Assembly (NCBI GenBank): GCA_903930345.1
Contig: CAIYYI010000684.1
Span: forward strand, 1-64,000
Direction of reading: 5' to 3'
DNA from: an uncultured Verrucomicrobiota bacterium
GTDB lineage: Bacteria; Verrucomicrobiota; Verrucomicrobiia; Limisphaerales; CAIYYI01
DNA: 64,000 nucleotides
Of this stretch, positions 9,115-19,083 are shown piece after piece. Position 1 is the stretch's first letter; every line of letters begins with the position of its first letter. Both the position numbers and the translations under genes were made by a program. Under the pieces are notes generated by a model that did not search any database, was not told the origin of the DNA, and saw nothing but the letters and a program-made list of their open reading frames with translations.

Positions 9115-12100
9115 GGCGGCGATCCTGTCATGCTTTGGCCAGGAGGGCAATCCTCTCCTGAGAGCTGCAGCGGCCACAGTTTTTCCGGCGGCCCATCCAG
9201 CACCAGGCCGACGCGCAAGGGCGGGTATCCGGTGCAATAGGCCCGCACCAGGACCTGGTTCCATCCGGGGCGCAGGACGAGTGTTTTCACCGCGATGGGG
9301 TGATGCTGATCATCTGCCCGGGCGTAATCAGCGGGCCGCACCGGCACCAGTTCACCGTTGAGATGCCAGCGCAGGTGGGTCTGGTCGTGGCCCTGGAACC
9401 GGAATGTCAGCTCGGTCGCGGCGGGCGCATGGACCCAGGTCGCCGCGTACCAGACCTGTCCGCCCCCGCCGAGCCGCACACGGGTGTCCAGCTCGGCCGT
9501 GCGGGCCGGCTTCCAGCCAACCCGGCCCGGAGCCGCCCAGTAGCCCCTGACCATTTCCCCGGCAAAGACGGCTTTCGGGTCCACCTTACCGTCGTCGGGC
9601 GGATACTTGGCCGCCTCGCAAAACTCGCGCACGGCCTGTTTCATGTCCTTTTTCGTGCTGGAAATGATCCCGTTCGGATCGGTCTTGAACTGTTCGGCCC
9701 CGGGGCCGCCGAAGGGGCCGCAGATGAGCCAGTGACGCACCAGCACACCGCCCTCCAAACCTTGGAATTCCGCCGGCGCCCAGGAGCCGGGATAAAGCCG
9801 GGCCTCGGTCGGTTCATCATAGGTCTCCCGGCTGGCGGACCCGTCGCGGTTGGCCCACCAGAACTTGTTGTGCCCGCCCAGGGTGGCCTCGAAATTCACC
9901 AGCGTGCGGAAGCCCCCTGCGAATGGCTGGTTGAGCCGGGGGATGGCCGCACGCGGGATCTCGGCCACCACGACAAAGCCCTTGCCATCGGCCTCCACGG
10001 CATGGCCCATCTGCGCGCCCGGGATCGGCCCAACGTGCGCAAACCGGGCCTGCCCCACCGGGGTCCGATAGACCTGCGGGCTGGCCTGGCCCGCGCCTGT
10101 CCACTCAGGATAAAAGCCCACCCCCACCGTCTGCACCTGCCCGCGCGGATCCCGGAAGATGCCGAAGACCAGCCGCGCATCACCGGAGCGGCCCGCTGGC
10201 GGACCATTTGGCTTGGCCTGGAGATCCCCTTGCACATAAAAGCTGACTGTGTCCGCGAGCTGGTCATGGGTGAAGATCCGCTCCGGCGGCGGCAGGGCCT
10301 TCGGCTCGAACCTCGTCGCGAGCCGCACGCGCCAGCGCAGGAGCAACTGGTCGGGCCGGTAGAGGCAGCGTACCTCCACGGTGTGGTCCCCGTCCGCCTG
10401 GAAAAGCACGGGCTCACCTGCTTCCCAACCCCGCACCGAACCATCCATGGCCACCTCGCCCAGCGCCGGGGCAAAGCGCGCGAGCTTGGCCACCCCCGCG
10501 CCGCCGCGCAGGCTCAGTGCCAGCTCGGGTGGGGAGGCCGTCTGGGCCGCGGTGATGCTCACCTCCTTCGGCAGCGTGGTCAGCGGCCGCACCGGGTTTT
10601 CCGTGAGCGACCAGCCCTCCGCCTCGAAGAGGAGCGGGGAGTATTTTCCCATCGCCAGATAGATCCGGCCGTTCGACCGGTTCGGGAAAATGGCGCCGCC
10701 GAAGAACTCGCCCGGCTGGGCATAAACGCCGACGGTGTCCGGCTTGAATCGGCGGCCATCCGGAAAGAGCGTATCCACATAGAGTCCCTCCTCGGTGTAA
10801 AGCAGCACCCCGCAGCGGGACTGGTCCACGATGCTGAGCAGCCCGTTGATGGGGCGGCGCACCCTCATGGCGCCGTACATCTCACCCGGCTGGGCCAGCC
10901 CCTGCAGCGCGCTTCGGCCGGTGCGCCACTTCAGCCGCCAGCCACCCGCGCCGTCGGGTGTGTAGCGGGTGATCTTGTGCTGCGCCCCCTCGTTCGCGCT
11001 GAAGTTCCGGCCCCCGCGCGCCTGGACGTAAAAGCCCTCCGCCAGGGAGCCATCCGCGCTGAACCAGTCGCTGCTGAAGCTCTCCGCGAGTTCGTTGCCG
11101 CCGTGGATCGCATCAGCGGTTCCGGCGCTCCGGGCGGCGAAGACCGGATCGGTGAGCAATTTTTTCCATTCCTTGAAGATGGGGTTGCCGTGCGGGTCAA
11201 ACCCGGCGGGTGCCAGCCGCCACACATCCCGGCTGCCCTGGGCGGGCGCGAGCAGGGAGAGGTCTTCGAGCCAGTTTTGGCCGTGATAGGAGATCACCCC
11301 GGCCGGGGTGGCGGTGGGCGTGATCTCCGCCTCCTCCACGTGGCCGTTGCCATTCGCATCATGCCAGAGCCCGGCGGGCCAGCCCTTGGTTTTATTCTCC
11401 TTCAACACAGCGGCGGAGAGCAGCAGCCGGTCCCCATCAAAGCGGAAGAGGTTGAACGAGCGGCGGCACGCGAGATAGGCGCGGCCGTTCACGCGGATGA
11501 ATTGCACGCGATCCATGCCCGGCGTGCGCGGCTCCTTCTCCTCATACGGCCAGACCGCGTCCACTGTCCATTTGCCGGTGGCGTGATCCACCCGGTAACG
11601 GGTGAGCCAGCCCTGGTGGCCGGGCAGATAGATGTGCTCAGGGTGCTCCGGATCATTGCCGTAGCCGTCGTTCGCCCTGGTCTGCAGGCTGGGGAACTCC
11701 CGCAGCAGCCCGCCCTCGGCGCTCCATTCCGTGACCCGGTTGGGCCCCGCCTGCTCCACCACCAGCAACCGGTCCTGCCCTTGCGCATCCCTCCACGTGG
11801 CCAGCTTGGCCGGGGACATGAATGTCTCCGCATCATACCTGCCCGGCTGCTGGGCCGGGAGCCGGCCAAACGTGCGCAGCACCTTCCCCGCCCGATCAAG
11901 CTGGTACACCCGGTTGGCCACCGGATCGCTGAGATAAAGCCGCCCGTGGCTGTCCGCCTCCAAATCGGCGGGCTGGATGCCGGGCGGAACGGTGAACAAC
12001 CTCGCCCAGGCCCCGGACGGCAGCCCGTTCACAAGAGTCATCGCGCTCACCGCCAGGCTGGTCCCCTCCCCGTGGAGCGCCAGGAGCGAGCCGCCCTGCA

Positions 12101-13079
12101 CCGCCAGTCCGAGCGGCCGGGCCAGTGGCAACTCCGCCAGCACGGCGCCGTTGCCACCCTCATGGACGGTGATCCGGTCATCCGGCTCAACCTTCCCCCG
12201 CTGGGCGACAAACACGGTCATCCGGCCCGCCGTCCCCGTGGGCGCGCAGGCCATCGCCGTGACCGGGCCAGCGGGCCGGTAGGAGTTCGCCCGGTTCGCC
12301 CCGTGGCTGGTGCCAAAGGACTTCCCATCCGCGCGATAGACAAACTTCGGCCCCCCATCCGTCGAGTACGCCCAGACCGCTTCCCCATCCGTGGTCACGC
12401 TCGTGCCCCCCGCCGCCCCGCCGGAGGCAAACGCGCGCCGGAACTGCCCATAACCCACCGGCTGGTTCAGATCCAACAGGGGATTGTTCTGCCCATTCTC
12501 CAGGTACTCATAATAAAAGACCGCGATGCCGTTGGTCCCCACCGCCACATCCCGGAGCGGTGCGCCGACCGGATCGCCCCCGAAGGGCTCGGGCTTCTGC
12601 CACTGCTCCGGCGAGGGCAGCCACGGGGAAGCGCCGCCCGCAAACTTCGGGGTGATGCTGTGCCACTCCTGGTCCACCCGCCATTGGCGCGCGGGCATGA
12701 GGATGCCCTTTACGGCAAAATCCCCCGGGGGAACCGGCATGAGGTTGTCATCCAACCCGTCCCACACCTCGGAAAACCTCCCGCCGTTTTCGGCGGTCAC
12801 CGTCCGCACCACCCCGGCGGCAAACTGGCTGATGATCCAATCGGGGTTTTTGGGGTCAACGATGGCCAGGGTGACCCGGTACGTCTGCGGCAACGGCCCC
12901 GTCATCGGAAGCGCATAGCTGACCGGCACCCCGGTCTGCTTGGTCGGCGTCTGTGCCAGGGCGCAAATGACCATCAGAATCAAAGGCAAGAGCCAGACAA
13001 AGGGGGGCCAGACAAAGGGGAGGCCATGACGCTGCAAGGCCAGGCCGGGGGGGAGGTGTTGCTTTTCCATCGTGGTCAT
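9111..13079 (-). CDS. Giant secreted beta-propeller protein with FlgD-like and sugar-binding-like domains
   Basis: A protein of about 1322 residues. The N-terminal region has a hydrophobic helix (WLLPLILMVICALAQ). It is followed by a FlgD Ig-like segment (EVWDGLDDNLMPVPPGDFAVKG), NHL-like propeller strands (DSHGRLYLSDPVANRVYQLD), a DOMON/CBM9-like region around 950-1130, and a galactose-binding-like fold near the end (LRWHLNGELVPV). There are no haem motifs. It is the first gene of a two-gene operon with the cytochrome, overlapping it by 4 bp. The start at 13079 is preceded by GGCGGGAC; 13070 and 13115 are alternatives. A role as a large extracellular or periplasmic partner of the cytochrome is inferred only from the coupling. 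Confidence 0.7.
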   Translation of the reverse strand: MTTMEKQHLPPGLALQRHGLPFVWPPFVWLLPLILMVICALAQTPTKQTGVPVSYALPMTGPLPQTYRVTLAIVDPKNPDWIISQFAAGVVRTVTAENGGRFSEVWDGLDDNLMPVPPGDFAVKGILMPARQWRVDQEWHSITPKFAGGASPWLPSPEQWQKPEPFGGDPVGAPLRDVAVGTNGIAVFYYEYLENGQNNPLLDLNQPVGYGQFRRAFASGGAAGGTSVTTDGEAVWAYSTDGGPKFVYRADGKSFGTSHGANRANSYRPAGPVTAMACAPTGTAGRMTVFVAQRGKVEPDDRITVHEGGNGAVLAELPLARPLGLAVQGGSLLALHGEGTSLAVSAMTLVNGLPSGAWARLFTVPPGIQPADLEADSHGRLYLSDPVANRVYQLDRAGKVLRTFGRLPAQQPGRYDAETFMSPAKLATWRDAQGQDRLLVVEQAGPNRVTEWSAEGGLLREFPSLQTRANDGYGNDPEHPEHIYLPGHQGWLTRYRVDHATGKWTVDAVWPYEEKEPRTPGMDRVQFIRVNGRAYLACRRSFNLFRFDGDRLLLSAAVLKENKTKGWPAGLWHDANGNGHVEEAEITPTATPAGVISYHGQNWLEDLSLLAPAQGSRDVWRLAPAGFDPHGNPIFKEWKKLLTDPVFAARSAGTADAIHGGNELAESFSSDWFSADGSLAEGFYVQARGGRNFSANEGAQHKITRYTPDGAGGWRLKWRTGRSALQGLAQPGEMYGAMRVRRPINGLLSIVDQSRCGVLLYTEEGLYVDTLFPDGRRFKPDTVGVYAQPGEFFGGAIFPNRSNGRIYLAMGKYSPLLFEAEGWSLTENPVRPLTTLPKEVSITAAQTASPPELALSLRGGAGVAKLARFAPALGEVAMDGSVRGWEAGEPVLFQADGDHTVEVRCLYRPDQLLLRWRVRLATRFEPKALPPPERIFTHDQLADTVSFYVQGDLQAKPNGPPAGRSGDARLVFGIFRDPRGQVQTVGVGFYPEWTGAGQASPQVYRTPVGQARFAHVGPIPGAQMGHAVEADGKGFVVVAEIPRAAIPRLNQPFAGGFRTLVNFEATLGGHNKFWWANRDGSASRETYDEPTEARLYPGSWAPAEFQGLEGGVLVRHWLICGPFGGPGAEQFKTDPNGIISSTKKDMKQAVREFCEAAKYPPDDGKVDPKAVFAGEMVRGYWAAPGRVGWKPARTAELDTRVRLGGGGQVWYAATWVHAPAATELTFRFQGHDQTHLRWHLNGELVPVRPADYARADDQHHPIAVKTLVLRPGWNQVLVRAYCTGYPPLRVGLVLDGPPEKLWPLQLSGEDCPPGQSMTGSPP

Positions 13080-13272
13080 GTCCCGCCACGTTAGGCCTGT
13101 GCCGCCCGCAGGCAAGGATGTTTTCTTTTGTTTTTCCTTCGTCAGTCCCTACTCGCCTGTCCTGATTCCAATGAGCTTTCCCCCTTCGGTGTCTGTTATT
13201 TTGAGTCAACTCGCCCAGCCCCGCGCGCCGTTGATTTTATCCGCTGGACAACCCTCCCTTGCCTGCGCTAGT

Positions 13273-13289
13273 TTCTAACGCCGTTAGAA
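13273..13289. promoter_or_regulatory. TetR-type operator palindrome
   Basis: TTCTAACGCCGTTAGAA is a perfect inverted repeat with 7-bp arms and a 3-bp centre. It ends 13 bp before the ATG of the TetR gene. Size, symmetry and place fit an autoregulatory operator for the repressor that also controls the efflux genes behind it. Confidence 0.7.
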
Positions 13290-13302
13290 TCGGAACGGAG
13301 CT

Positions 13303-13932
13303 ATGGATTCCACAGACCGCCGGGCGAAAGCCAAAACCAGATTGCACGCGCAAATCCTTGACGCGGCCCGGGGGCTTTTCACCCGGCACGGCTACGAGGC
13401 GGTCACCATGCGCGCCATCGGCCGCGAGATCGGCTACACCGCCACCGCCCTTTATTACCATTTTCCCAACAAGGAATCCCTGCTGCTGGAGCTGTGCGAG
13501 AATGACTTTCGGAAACTGTCCGACTCCATCCAGCGGCTTGCCAAAATCGCGGATCCGGTCGAGCGGACGCGCCAGACGGGCATTGCCTACGTCGATTTCG
13601 GCCTGAGGCACCCCCAGCATTACCGGTTGATGTTCATGACCCCGCGGCCGGAGCCCGAACCGCACCAGGTGCGCATTGAACGGGGCAACCCAAACGAGGA
13701 CGGCTTCGCCTTCCTGATGCTGGCCCTGCAGGAATCCATTGACGCCCACCGCCTGCGCCCGGAGTTCAAGGATGCCAACCTGGTGGCCCAGGTGTTCTGG
13801 GCGTGCGTGCACGGGGTGGTCTCGCTGCACCTGACCAAACGGGAAAGCAAATGGATCCAATGGCATTCCGCGCCCCAAACCGCCGAACTGATGATCAACG
13901 CCCTGCTCCGGGGCCTGGAACGTCAACCCTGA
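13303..13932 (+). CDS. TetR/AcrR family transcriptional regulator
   Basis: A 209-residue protein with a typical N-terminal TetR helix-turn-helix: ILDAARGLFTRHGYEAVTMR, then IGREIGYTATALYYHFPNKESLL. The C-terminal ligand domain (about 85-205, HYRLMFM and FWACVHGVVSL) looks like the WHG/TetR_C_33 type. An AACGGAG Shine-Dalgarno precedes the ATG. It is the first gene of a run with an RND adaptor and pump, starting 26 bp before the adaptor, so it most likely represses this efflux operon and itself through the palindrome just upstream. The ligand is unknown. Confidence 0.92.
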   Translation: MDSTDRRAKAKTRLHAQILDAARGLFTRHGYEAVTMRAIGREIGYTATALYYHFPNKESLLLELCENDFRKLSDSIQRLAKIADPVERTRQTGIAYVDFGLRHPQHYRLMFMTPRPEPEPHQVRIERGNPNEDGFAFLMLALQESIDAHRLRPEFKDANLVAQVFWACVHGVVSLHLTKRESKWIQWHSAPQTAELMINALLRGLERQP

Positions 13933-13957
13933 ATCCCCTCCCATTTTACAACCCATT

Positions 13958-15088
13958 ATGAAACTCAAAATCCTCTCCGCCCTTTTCCTGGTGGCGCTGA
14001 TCCTCGGCACCCTGGGCGGGGTGAAATACCTCCAAATCCAAAAGATGATCGCCGGGGCCAAAACCATGCTGCCACCGCCAGAGACGGTCTCCAGCGTGGA
14101 GGTCCGCGCGGACACCTGGAAGGAATCCCTCACCGCCATCGGCACCATCAATGCCGTGCAGGGGGTCACCATGACGCCCGATGTGCCCGGCACCGTGAGG
14201 GAGATCGCCTTTGAATCCGGCGCGGTCGTGGCCAAAGATGCCCTGCTGGTGCGCCTGGACACCTCCTCGGAGGACGCCCAACTGCGCGCCGTGGAGGCGC
14301 AGGCCGAATTGGCCCGCCTGAACCTGGCCCGCATGCGCACCCTGAAAAATGACAACACCGTGTCGCAATCCGACCTCGACACGGCCGAGGCCACCCTAAA
14401 GCAGGCCCAGGCCAACGGGGACAACATCCGCGCGACCATTGCCAAGAAAACCATCCGGGCCCCGTTTGCGGGTCAATTGGGCATCCGGCTGATCAACCTG
14501 GGGCAGTACCTGGAAACCGGCAAACCGATCGTCTCGCTCCAGGCACTCTCGCCGGTGTATGCGGATTTCTCCCTGCCGCAGCAGGAACTGGCGAAGCTGA
14601 AGACCGGGATGCGCGTGGAATTGGTCACGGATGCCTACCCGGAAAAGCGTTTTGTGGGGGCACTGACCGCGATCAATCCCGACCTGGACCAGGCGACCCG
14701 CAGCGTGGGCCTGCAGGCCACGCTGGAAAATCCGGGGCATCTGCTGCGCCCCGGAATGTTTGCCCGGGTGGAGGTGCTTCTCCCCGGCGAGCACCAGGTC
14801 CTGGTCATTCCGGCCACCTCGGTGCTGAGCGCGCCGTATGGGGATTCCGTGTACGTCATCGAACCCCACGCGGCCACCACCAATCAACCGGCGGGCTTGG
14901 CGGTGCGGCAGCAGTTCGTCCGCACCGGCCGCACACGGGGGGATTACATCAGCGTCCAATCCGGGCTCAAGGCCGGGGAGAGGATTGTGGGGGCGGGATT
15001 GTTCAAGCTGCGCAACGGGATGCCGGTGGTGGAGAACAACACGCTGGCCCCGAAATCCGCCACCGAACCCCGTCCGTCGGACAGCTAA
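13958..15088 (+). CDS. RND efflux periplasmic adaptor (membrane fusion protein)
   Basis: A 376-residue HlyD/AcrA-type adaptor. The N-terminal helix (LSALFLVALILGTLGG) anchors it. The lipoyl-like and hairpin parts follow: GAVVAKDALLVRLDTS, AQAELARLNLARMRTLKNDN, and KKTIRAPFAGQLGIR, a family hallmark. The beta-barrel part includes FVGALTAINPDLDQATRSV and PGMFARVEVLLPG. It links the inner-membrane pump encoded next (15 bp later) to an outer-membrane channel. No TolC-like gene lies in this run, so the channel must come from elsewhere. Confidence 0.93.
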   Translation: MKLKILSALFLVALILGTLGGVKYLQIQKMIAGAKTMLPPPETVSSVEVRADTWKESLTAIGTINAVQGVTMTPDVPGTVREIAFESGAVVAKDALLVRLDTSSEDAQLRAVEAQAELARLNLARMRTLKNDNTVSQSDLDTAEATLKQAQANGDNIRATIAKKTIRAPFAGQLGIRLINLGQYLETGKPIVSLQALSPVYADFSLPQQELAKLKTGMRVELVTDAYPEKRFVGALTAINPDLDQATRSVGLQATLENPGHLLRPGMFARVEVLLPGEHQVLVIPATSVLSAPYGDSVYVIEPHAATTNQPAGLAVRQQFVRTGRTRGDYISVQSGLKAGERIVGAGLFKLRNGMPVVENNTLAPKSATEPRPSDS

Positions 15089-15103
15089 CCAGCGCGCCTC
15101 GTC

Positions 15104-18100
15104 ATGAAGTCATTTACCGACATCTTCATCCGCCGACCGGTGCTGGCGCTGGTGGTCAACCTGGTGATCCTCATCGCCGGGTTTCAGGCGATCCGTTCGC
15201 TGAACGTGCGGCAGTATCCGCGCAGCGACAACGCGATGGTGACCCTCACCACGGTGTATGTGGGGGCCAGCCCGGAGCTGGTGCGCGGGTTCATCACCAC
15301 CCCGCTGGAGCGGGCGGTCGCGGCGGCGGACGGCATCGAATACATTGAGTCCAACAGCCGGCTGGGGCTCTCCACCATCAAGATCCGGCTCAAGCTCAAC
15401 TACGATCCCACCAAGGCGCTGGCCGAGATCAGCTCGAAGGTGGATCAGGTGCGCAACAACCTTCCGCCCGAGGCGGAGGTGCCCACCCTGAACATTGAGA
15501 CCGCCGACTCCCAGATTGCCTCGGCCTACCTGAGCTTCACCTCGGACATCCTGGAGGCCAACCAGGTCACCGATTATCTGGTGCGCGTGGTGCAACCCCG
15601 CCTCTCGGCGCTGGAGGGGGTGCAGCGGGCGGACATTCTGGGCGGGCGCAGCTTTGCCATGCGCATCTGGTTGAAGGCGGACCGCCTGGCGGCGCTGAAC
15701 ATGAACCCCGCCCAGGTGCGGGAGGCGCTGGCGGCCAACAACTTTCTTTCCGCCGTGGGCCGCACCAAGGGGGCCCTGGTGCAGGTGAACCTCACCGCCA
15801 ACACCGACCTGCGCAGCGTGGAGGAGTTCCGCAACCTGGTCGTCAAGCGCACCGGCGACAACCTGGTGCGGCTGAGCGATGTGGCGGACGTGGCGCTGGG
15901 GGCGGAGGATTACGACACCGAGGTGCGGTTCACCGGCGAGCGGGCCGTGTTCATGGGCGTCTGGGTGCTCCCCAACGCCAACTCCCTCGATGTCATCAAG
16001 CGCGTGCGCAAGGAGATGGCCTCAATCCAAAAGGAGCTGCCCTCCGGCATGGGCGGCCGCATCGCGTACGATGCCACCAAGTACATTGATGACGCCATCA
16101 ATGAGGTCATCAAAACCCTCACCGAGACGCTCTTCATTGTGGCCGTGGTGATTTTCCTGTTCCTGGGCTCGCTGCGCTCCGTGCTGGTGCCGCTGGTCGC
16201 CATTCCCATCTCGCTCATCGGGGCGGTTTTCCTGATGCAGGTGTTCGGATTCACCCTGAACCTGCTGACCCTGCTGGCCGTGGTGCTCTCCGTCGGACTG
16301 GTGGTGGATGATGCCATCGTCATCGTCGAGAATGTGGAGCGCCACATCCGGGAGGGGCAGACTCCGCTGAATGCGGCCCTGCTGGGCGCGCGCGAGCTGG
16401 TGAGCCCGGTCATCGCCATGACCATCACCCTGGCGGCGGTGTATGCGCCCATCGGCTTCCAGGGCGGCCTCACCGGCTCGCTGTTCCGGGAGTTTGCTTT
16501 CACCCTGGCGGGCGCCGTGTTCATCTCCGGCGTGGTCGCCTTGACGCTCTCTCCCGTGATGTCCGCCAAGCTGCTGAGCGCCGACCGGGAAGAACACGGG
16601 CTGACCGGCCGCATCAACCACGGCTTTGACTGGCTGCGCCGGGTGTATGACCGGGTGCTGGCGGCCACCCTCTCGGCGCGGCCGGCCGTCTATATCGTCT
16701 GGATCAGCCTGAGCCTTCTTTCCATTCCGCTCTTCATGATGTCCAGCGTGGAGCTGGCCCCCATGGAGGATCAAAGCATCATCTTCGGTGTCGTGGAGGC
16801 GGCGGCGGATGCCACCATTGATCAGACGGCGCATTACACGGACGCCATGGGCCGCGCCCTGCTGAGCACACCCGAGGCCAGCCGGACCTTCCAGCTCACC
16901 TTTCCGGACAACGGCATTGGCGGCCTGGTGCTCAAGCCGTGGGGCGAGCGCAAACGCACCGTCTTTGCCATCATCCCCGAGGTGCAGAAGAAGGTCAGTG
17001 CCATTCCCGGCATCCGCAGCTTTGTGGTCACGCCCCCCGCGCTGCCCGGCGGCGGCCAGTTCCCGGTGGAGTTTGTCATCGGCGCCACCGCCGAACCGGA
17101 ACTCATCCTGAAGTTTGCCGAGCAGCTCCAGCAGAAGGCGACCGCCAGCGGCATGTTCGCCTTTCCCCCGCTCATTGACACCAAGCTGGATCAGCCGGAG
17201 GTGGAGCTGGTGATGGACCGCGACAAGGTCGCATCCCTTGGGCTGAACATGGCCACGGTCGGGAGCGACCTGGCGGCTCTGGTGGGTGGCAATTTTGTCA
17301 ACCGCTTCAACCTGGATGGGCGCAGCTACAAGGTCATCCCCCAGATCAAACGCATCGACCGGCTGAATCCGCAGCAGTTGGAATCCACCTACGTCAAAGG
17401 CCCCAACGGCCACCTGGTGCCGCTGAGCACATTTGCCACCCTGAAGAAGAAAACCGGCCCCCGCACGCTCAACCGTTTCCAGCAATTCAACGCGGTGAAG
17501 ATCAGCGGCGTCACCATCCGCCCGCTGGATGAGGCCCTGCGGTTCCTGGAAACCGAGGCGCAGCAGATCCTCCCCGAGGGCTACAAGCTGGACTACACCG
17601 GCGAATCCCGCCAACTGCGGGTGGAGGGGAGCAAGTTTCTGCCCGCCTTCCTGCTGGCCCTCACCCTGATTTTCCTGGTGCTGGCCGCGCAGTTCAACAG
17701 CTTCCGCGACCCGTTGATCATTCTGCTGGGCTCGGTGCCGCTGGCGATGTTTGGCGCGCTGCTGTTCTGCTTCCTGAAAATGCCCAATCCCAACACCCCG
17801 TTTTGGACGGACGGCTGGACCACCACCCTGAACATCTATTCCCAGGTCGGCCTGGTCACCCTGGTGGGCCTGGTCTCCAAAAACGGCATCCTGATCGTGG
17901 AATTCGCCAACGCCCTCCAACGGCGGGGCCGCACCAAGGTGCAGGCCGCCCGCGAGGCCGCCGCCGTGCGCCTGCGCCCGGTGCTGATGACCAGCGCCGC
18001 CACCATCTGCGGCCACTTCCCGTTGACCCTCGTCTCCGGGGCCGGAGCGGCCGCGCGCAATTCCATCGGCATTGTGATCGTCGCCGGCATGGCCCTGGGC

Positions 18101-18214
18101 ACGATCTTCACCCTGCTGGTGATCCCCTCCATTTACGTGCTGCTGGCCAAGGACCACAAAGGCGAAGGGGCAACCGCGGAGGAAACCCCCGCCGCGCCCG
18201 TGGTCAAGGGGTGA
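15104..18214 (+). CDS. RND multidrug efflux permease (AcrB/MexB-like)
   Basis: A 1036-residue HAE1-type pump, full length for the family (about 1040). It begins MKSFTDIFIRRPVLALVVNL, the usual cytoplasmic start and first helix. Two large periplasmic loops each follow a helix. The transmembrane-4 proton-relay pair is present in VGLVVDDAIVIVENVERH (Asp at about 402 and 403). The second half repeats the pattern (LTLIFLVLAAQFNSF, GLVSKNGILIVEFAN). It works as a proton-driven trimer in the inner membrane with the adaptor upstream. Substrates are not predictable. Confidence 0.95.
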   Translation: MKSFTDIFIRRPVLALVVNLVILIAGFQAIRSLNVRQYPRSDNAMVTLTTVYVGASPELVRGFITTPLERAVAAADGIEYIESNSRLGLSTIKIRLKLNYDPTKALAEISSKVDQVRNNLPPEAEVPTLNIETADSQIASAYLSFTSDILEANQVTDYLVRVVQPRLSALEGVQRADILGGRSFAMRIWLKADRLAALNMNPAQVREALAANNFLSAVGRTKGALVQVNLTANTDLRSVEEFRNLVVKRTGDNLVRLSDVADVALGAEDYDTEVRFTGERAVFMGVWVLPNANSLDVIKRVRKEMASIQKELPSGMGGRIAYDATKYIDDAINEVIKTLTETLFIVAVVIFLFLGSLRSVLVPLVAIPISLIGAVFLMQVFGFTLNLLTLLAVVLSVGLVVDDAIVIVENVERHIREGQTPLNAALLGARELVSPVIAMTITLAAVYAPIGFQGGLTGSLFREFAFTLAGAVFISGVVALTLSPVMSAKLLSADREEHGLTGRINHGFDWLRRVYDRVLAATLSARPAVYIVWISLSLLSIPLFMMSSVELAPMEDQSIIFGVVEAAADATIDQTAHYTDAMGRALLSTPEASRTFQLTFPDNGIGGLVLKPWGERKRTVFAIIPEVQKKVSAIPGIRSFVVTPPALPGGGQFPVEFVIGATAEPELILKFAEQLQQKATASGMFAFPPLIDTKLDQPEVELVMDRDKVASLGLNMATVGSDLAALVGGNFVNRFNLDGRSYKVIPQIKRIDRLNPQQLESTYVKGPNGHLVPLSTFATLKKKTGPRTLNRFQQFNAVKISGVTIRPLDEALRFLETEAQQILPEGYKLDYTGESRQLRVEGSKFLPAFLLALTLIFLVLAAQFNSFRDPLIILLGSVPLAMFGALLFCFLKMPNPNTPFWTDGWTTTLNIYSQVGLVTLVGLVSKNGILIVEFANALQRRGRTKVQAAREAAAVRLRPVLMTSAATICGHFPLTLVSGAGAAARNSIGIVIVAGMALGTIFTLLVIPSIYVLLAKDHKGEGATAEETPAAPVVKG

Positions 18215-18303
18215 TTACAACCACAACGGATTTTTGGTTGGCATTTCGGTGTTGCGTTCCGCCCGCAAATCCGTAAAGGCTATGGCTGCAACACAAACTG
18301 ATT

Positions 18304-19083
18304 ATGAATCGACGCCACTTCCTTACCCTGTCCGGCGCCGCCGGATTGGCCACCCTGGGCACCGCCACCACCCAGGCGCAGGCAGCATCCGGCCGCCAAT
18401 ACCTGGAGCTGCAGAAATACACCTTTGAAAACGAAGGCCAGCGCGCCGCCTTTGAAACCTACCTGCAAGAGGCCGCCATCCCGGCGCTGAACCGCCTGGG
18501 TAGCCAGCCGGTGGGCGTCTTTTTTGATCTCAAGGAATTCTCGCCCGCGTATGTCCTCATCCCGCATGCCAGCGTCGAGGCGGCTGCCGGAGCCACCCAG
18601 AAGCTGCTGGCCGATGCCGCCTACACCGCCAAGGCCGGAGATTTCATCAAGGGGCCGAAATCCGCTCCGCCTTACAAGGAGGTGGAAAGCTGGCTGATGC
18701 GCGCCTTTTCCGGCATGCCCAAGGTGGAGACTCCGGTGAAGGGTCCCAACCGGGTGTTTCAACTGCGCATTTACGAGAGCCCCAGCGTCCAGACCGGCCA
18801 GAAAAAGATCGAGATGTTCAACGACGGCGGCGAACTGAAAATCTTCCGGGAGGTGGGGCTGGCCCCGGTCTTCTTCGGTGAGGTGCTGTTCGGGGCCAAA
18901 CTCCCCAACCTCACCTACATGCTCGGCTTTGAAAGCCCGGAGGATATGAAGGCCGGCTGGGGCCGGTTCGGCAAACACCCTGAATGGCAGCGGCTGCGCA
19001 CCATGCCGGAGTATGCGGATAGCAAGGTCATCCGCGGCATCACGAACACCGTGCTCAAGCCCGCCGCCTATTCACAGATTTAG
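18304..19083 (+). CDS. NIPSNAP family protein with Tat signal
   Basis: A 259-residue protein that begins MNRRHFLTLSGAAGLATLG, a twin-arginine-type signal. The mature part carries the ferredoxin-like NIPSNAP pattern twice: LELQKYTFENEGQRAAFETYL near the start and FQLRIYESPSVQTGQKKIEM in the second half, ending HPEWQRLRTMPEYADSKVI. NIPSNAP proteins have no settled biochemical role in bacteria. The Tat signal implies folding, perhaps with a cofactor, before export. It stands 89 bp behind the pump gene and may be a separate unit. Confidence 0.85.
   Translation: MNRRHFLTLSGAAGLATLGTATTQAQAASGRQYLELQKYTFENEGQRAAFETYLQEAAIPALNRLGSQPVGVFFDLKEFSPAYVLIPHASVEAAAGATQKLLADAAYTAKAGDFIKGPKSAPPYKEVESWLMRAFSGMPKVETPVKGPNRVFQLRIYESPSVQTGQKKIEMFNDGGELKIFREVGLAPVFFGEVLFGAKLPNLTYMLGFESPEDMKAGWGRFGKHPEWQRLRTMPEYADSKVIRGITNTVLKPAAYSQI

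Noticed and set aside
7240-9240. A 666-codon plus-strand frame
   Set aside because: Antisense to the haem-binding cytochrome, which carries CxxCH motifs and a signal peptide.
9300-13094. A 1264-codon open frame on the plus strand
   Set aside because: It is exactly antisense to the giant propeller gene, whose protein has a signal peptide and recognisable domains. The plus-strand product is rich in Arg, Pro, Gly and His without domain features; long mirror frames are common in high-GC genes.
13130-13165. Similar wording (CTCGCCTGTCC / TTCGCCTGTCC) at 13150 and about 45308
   Set aside because: The match is too short to claim a repeat without a genome-wide count.
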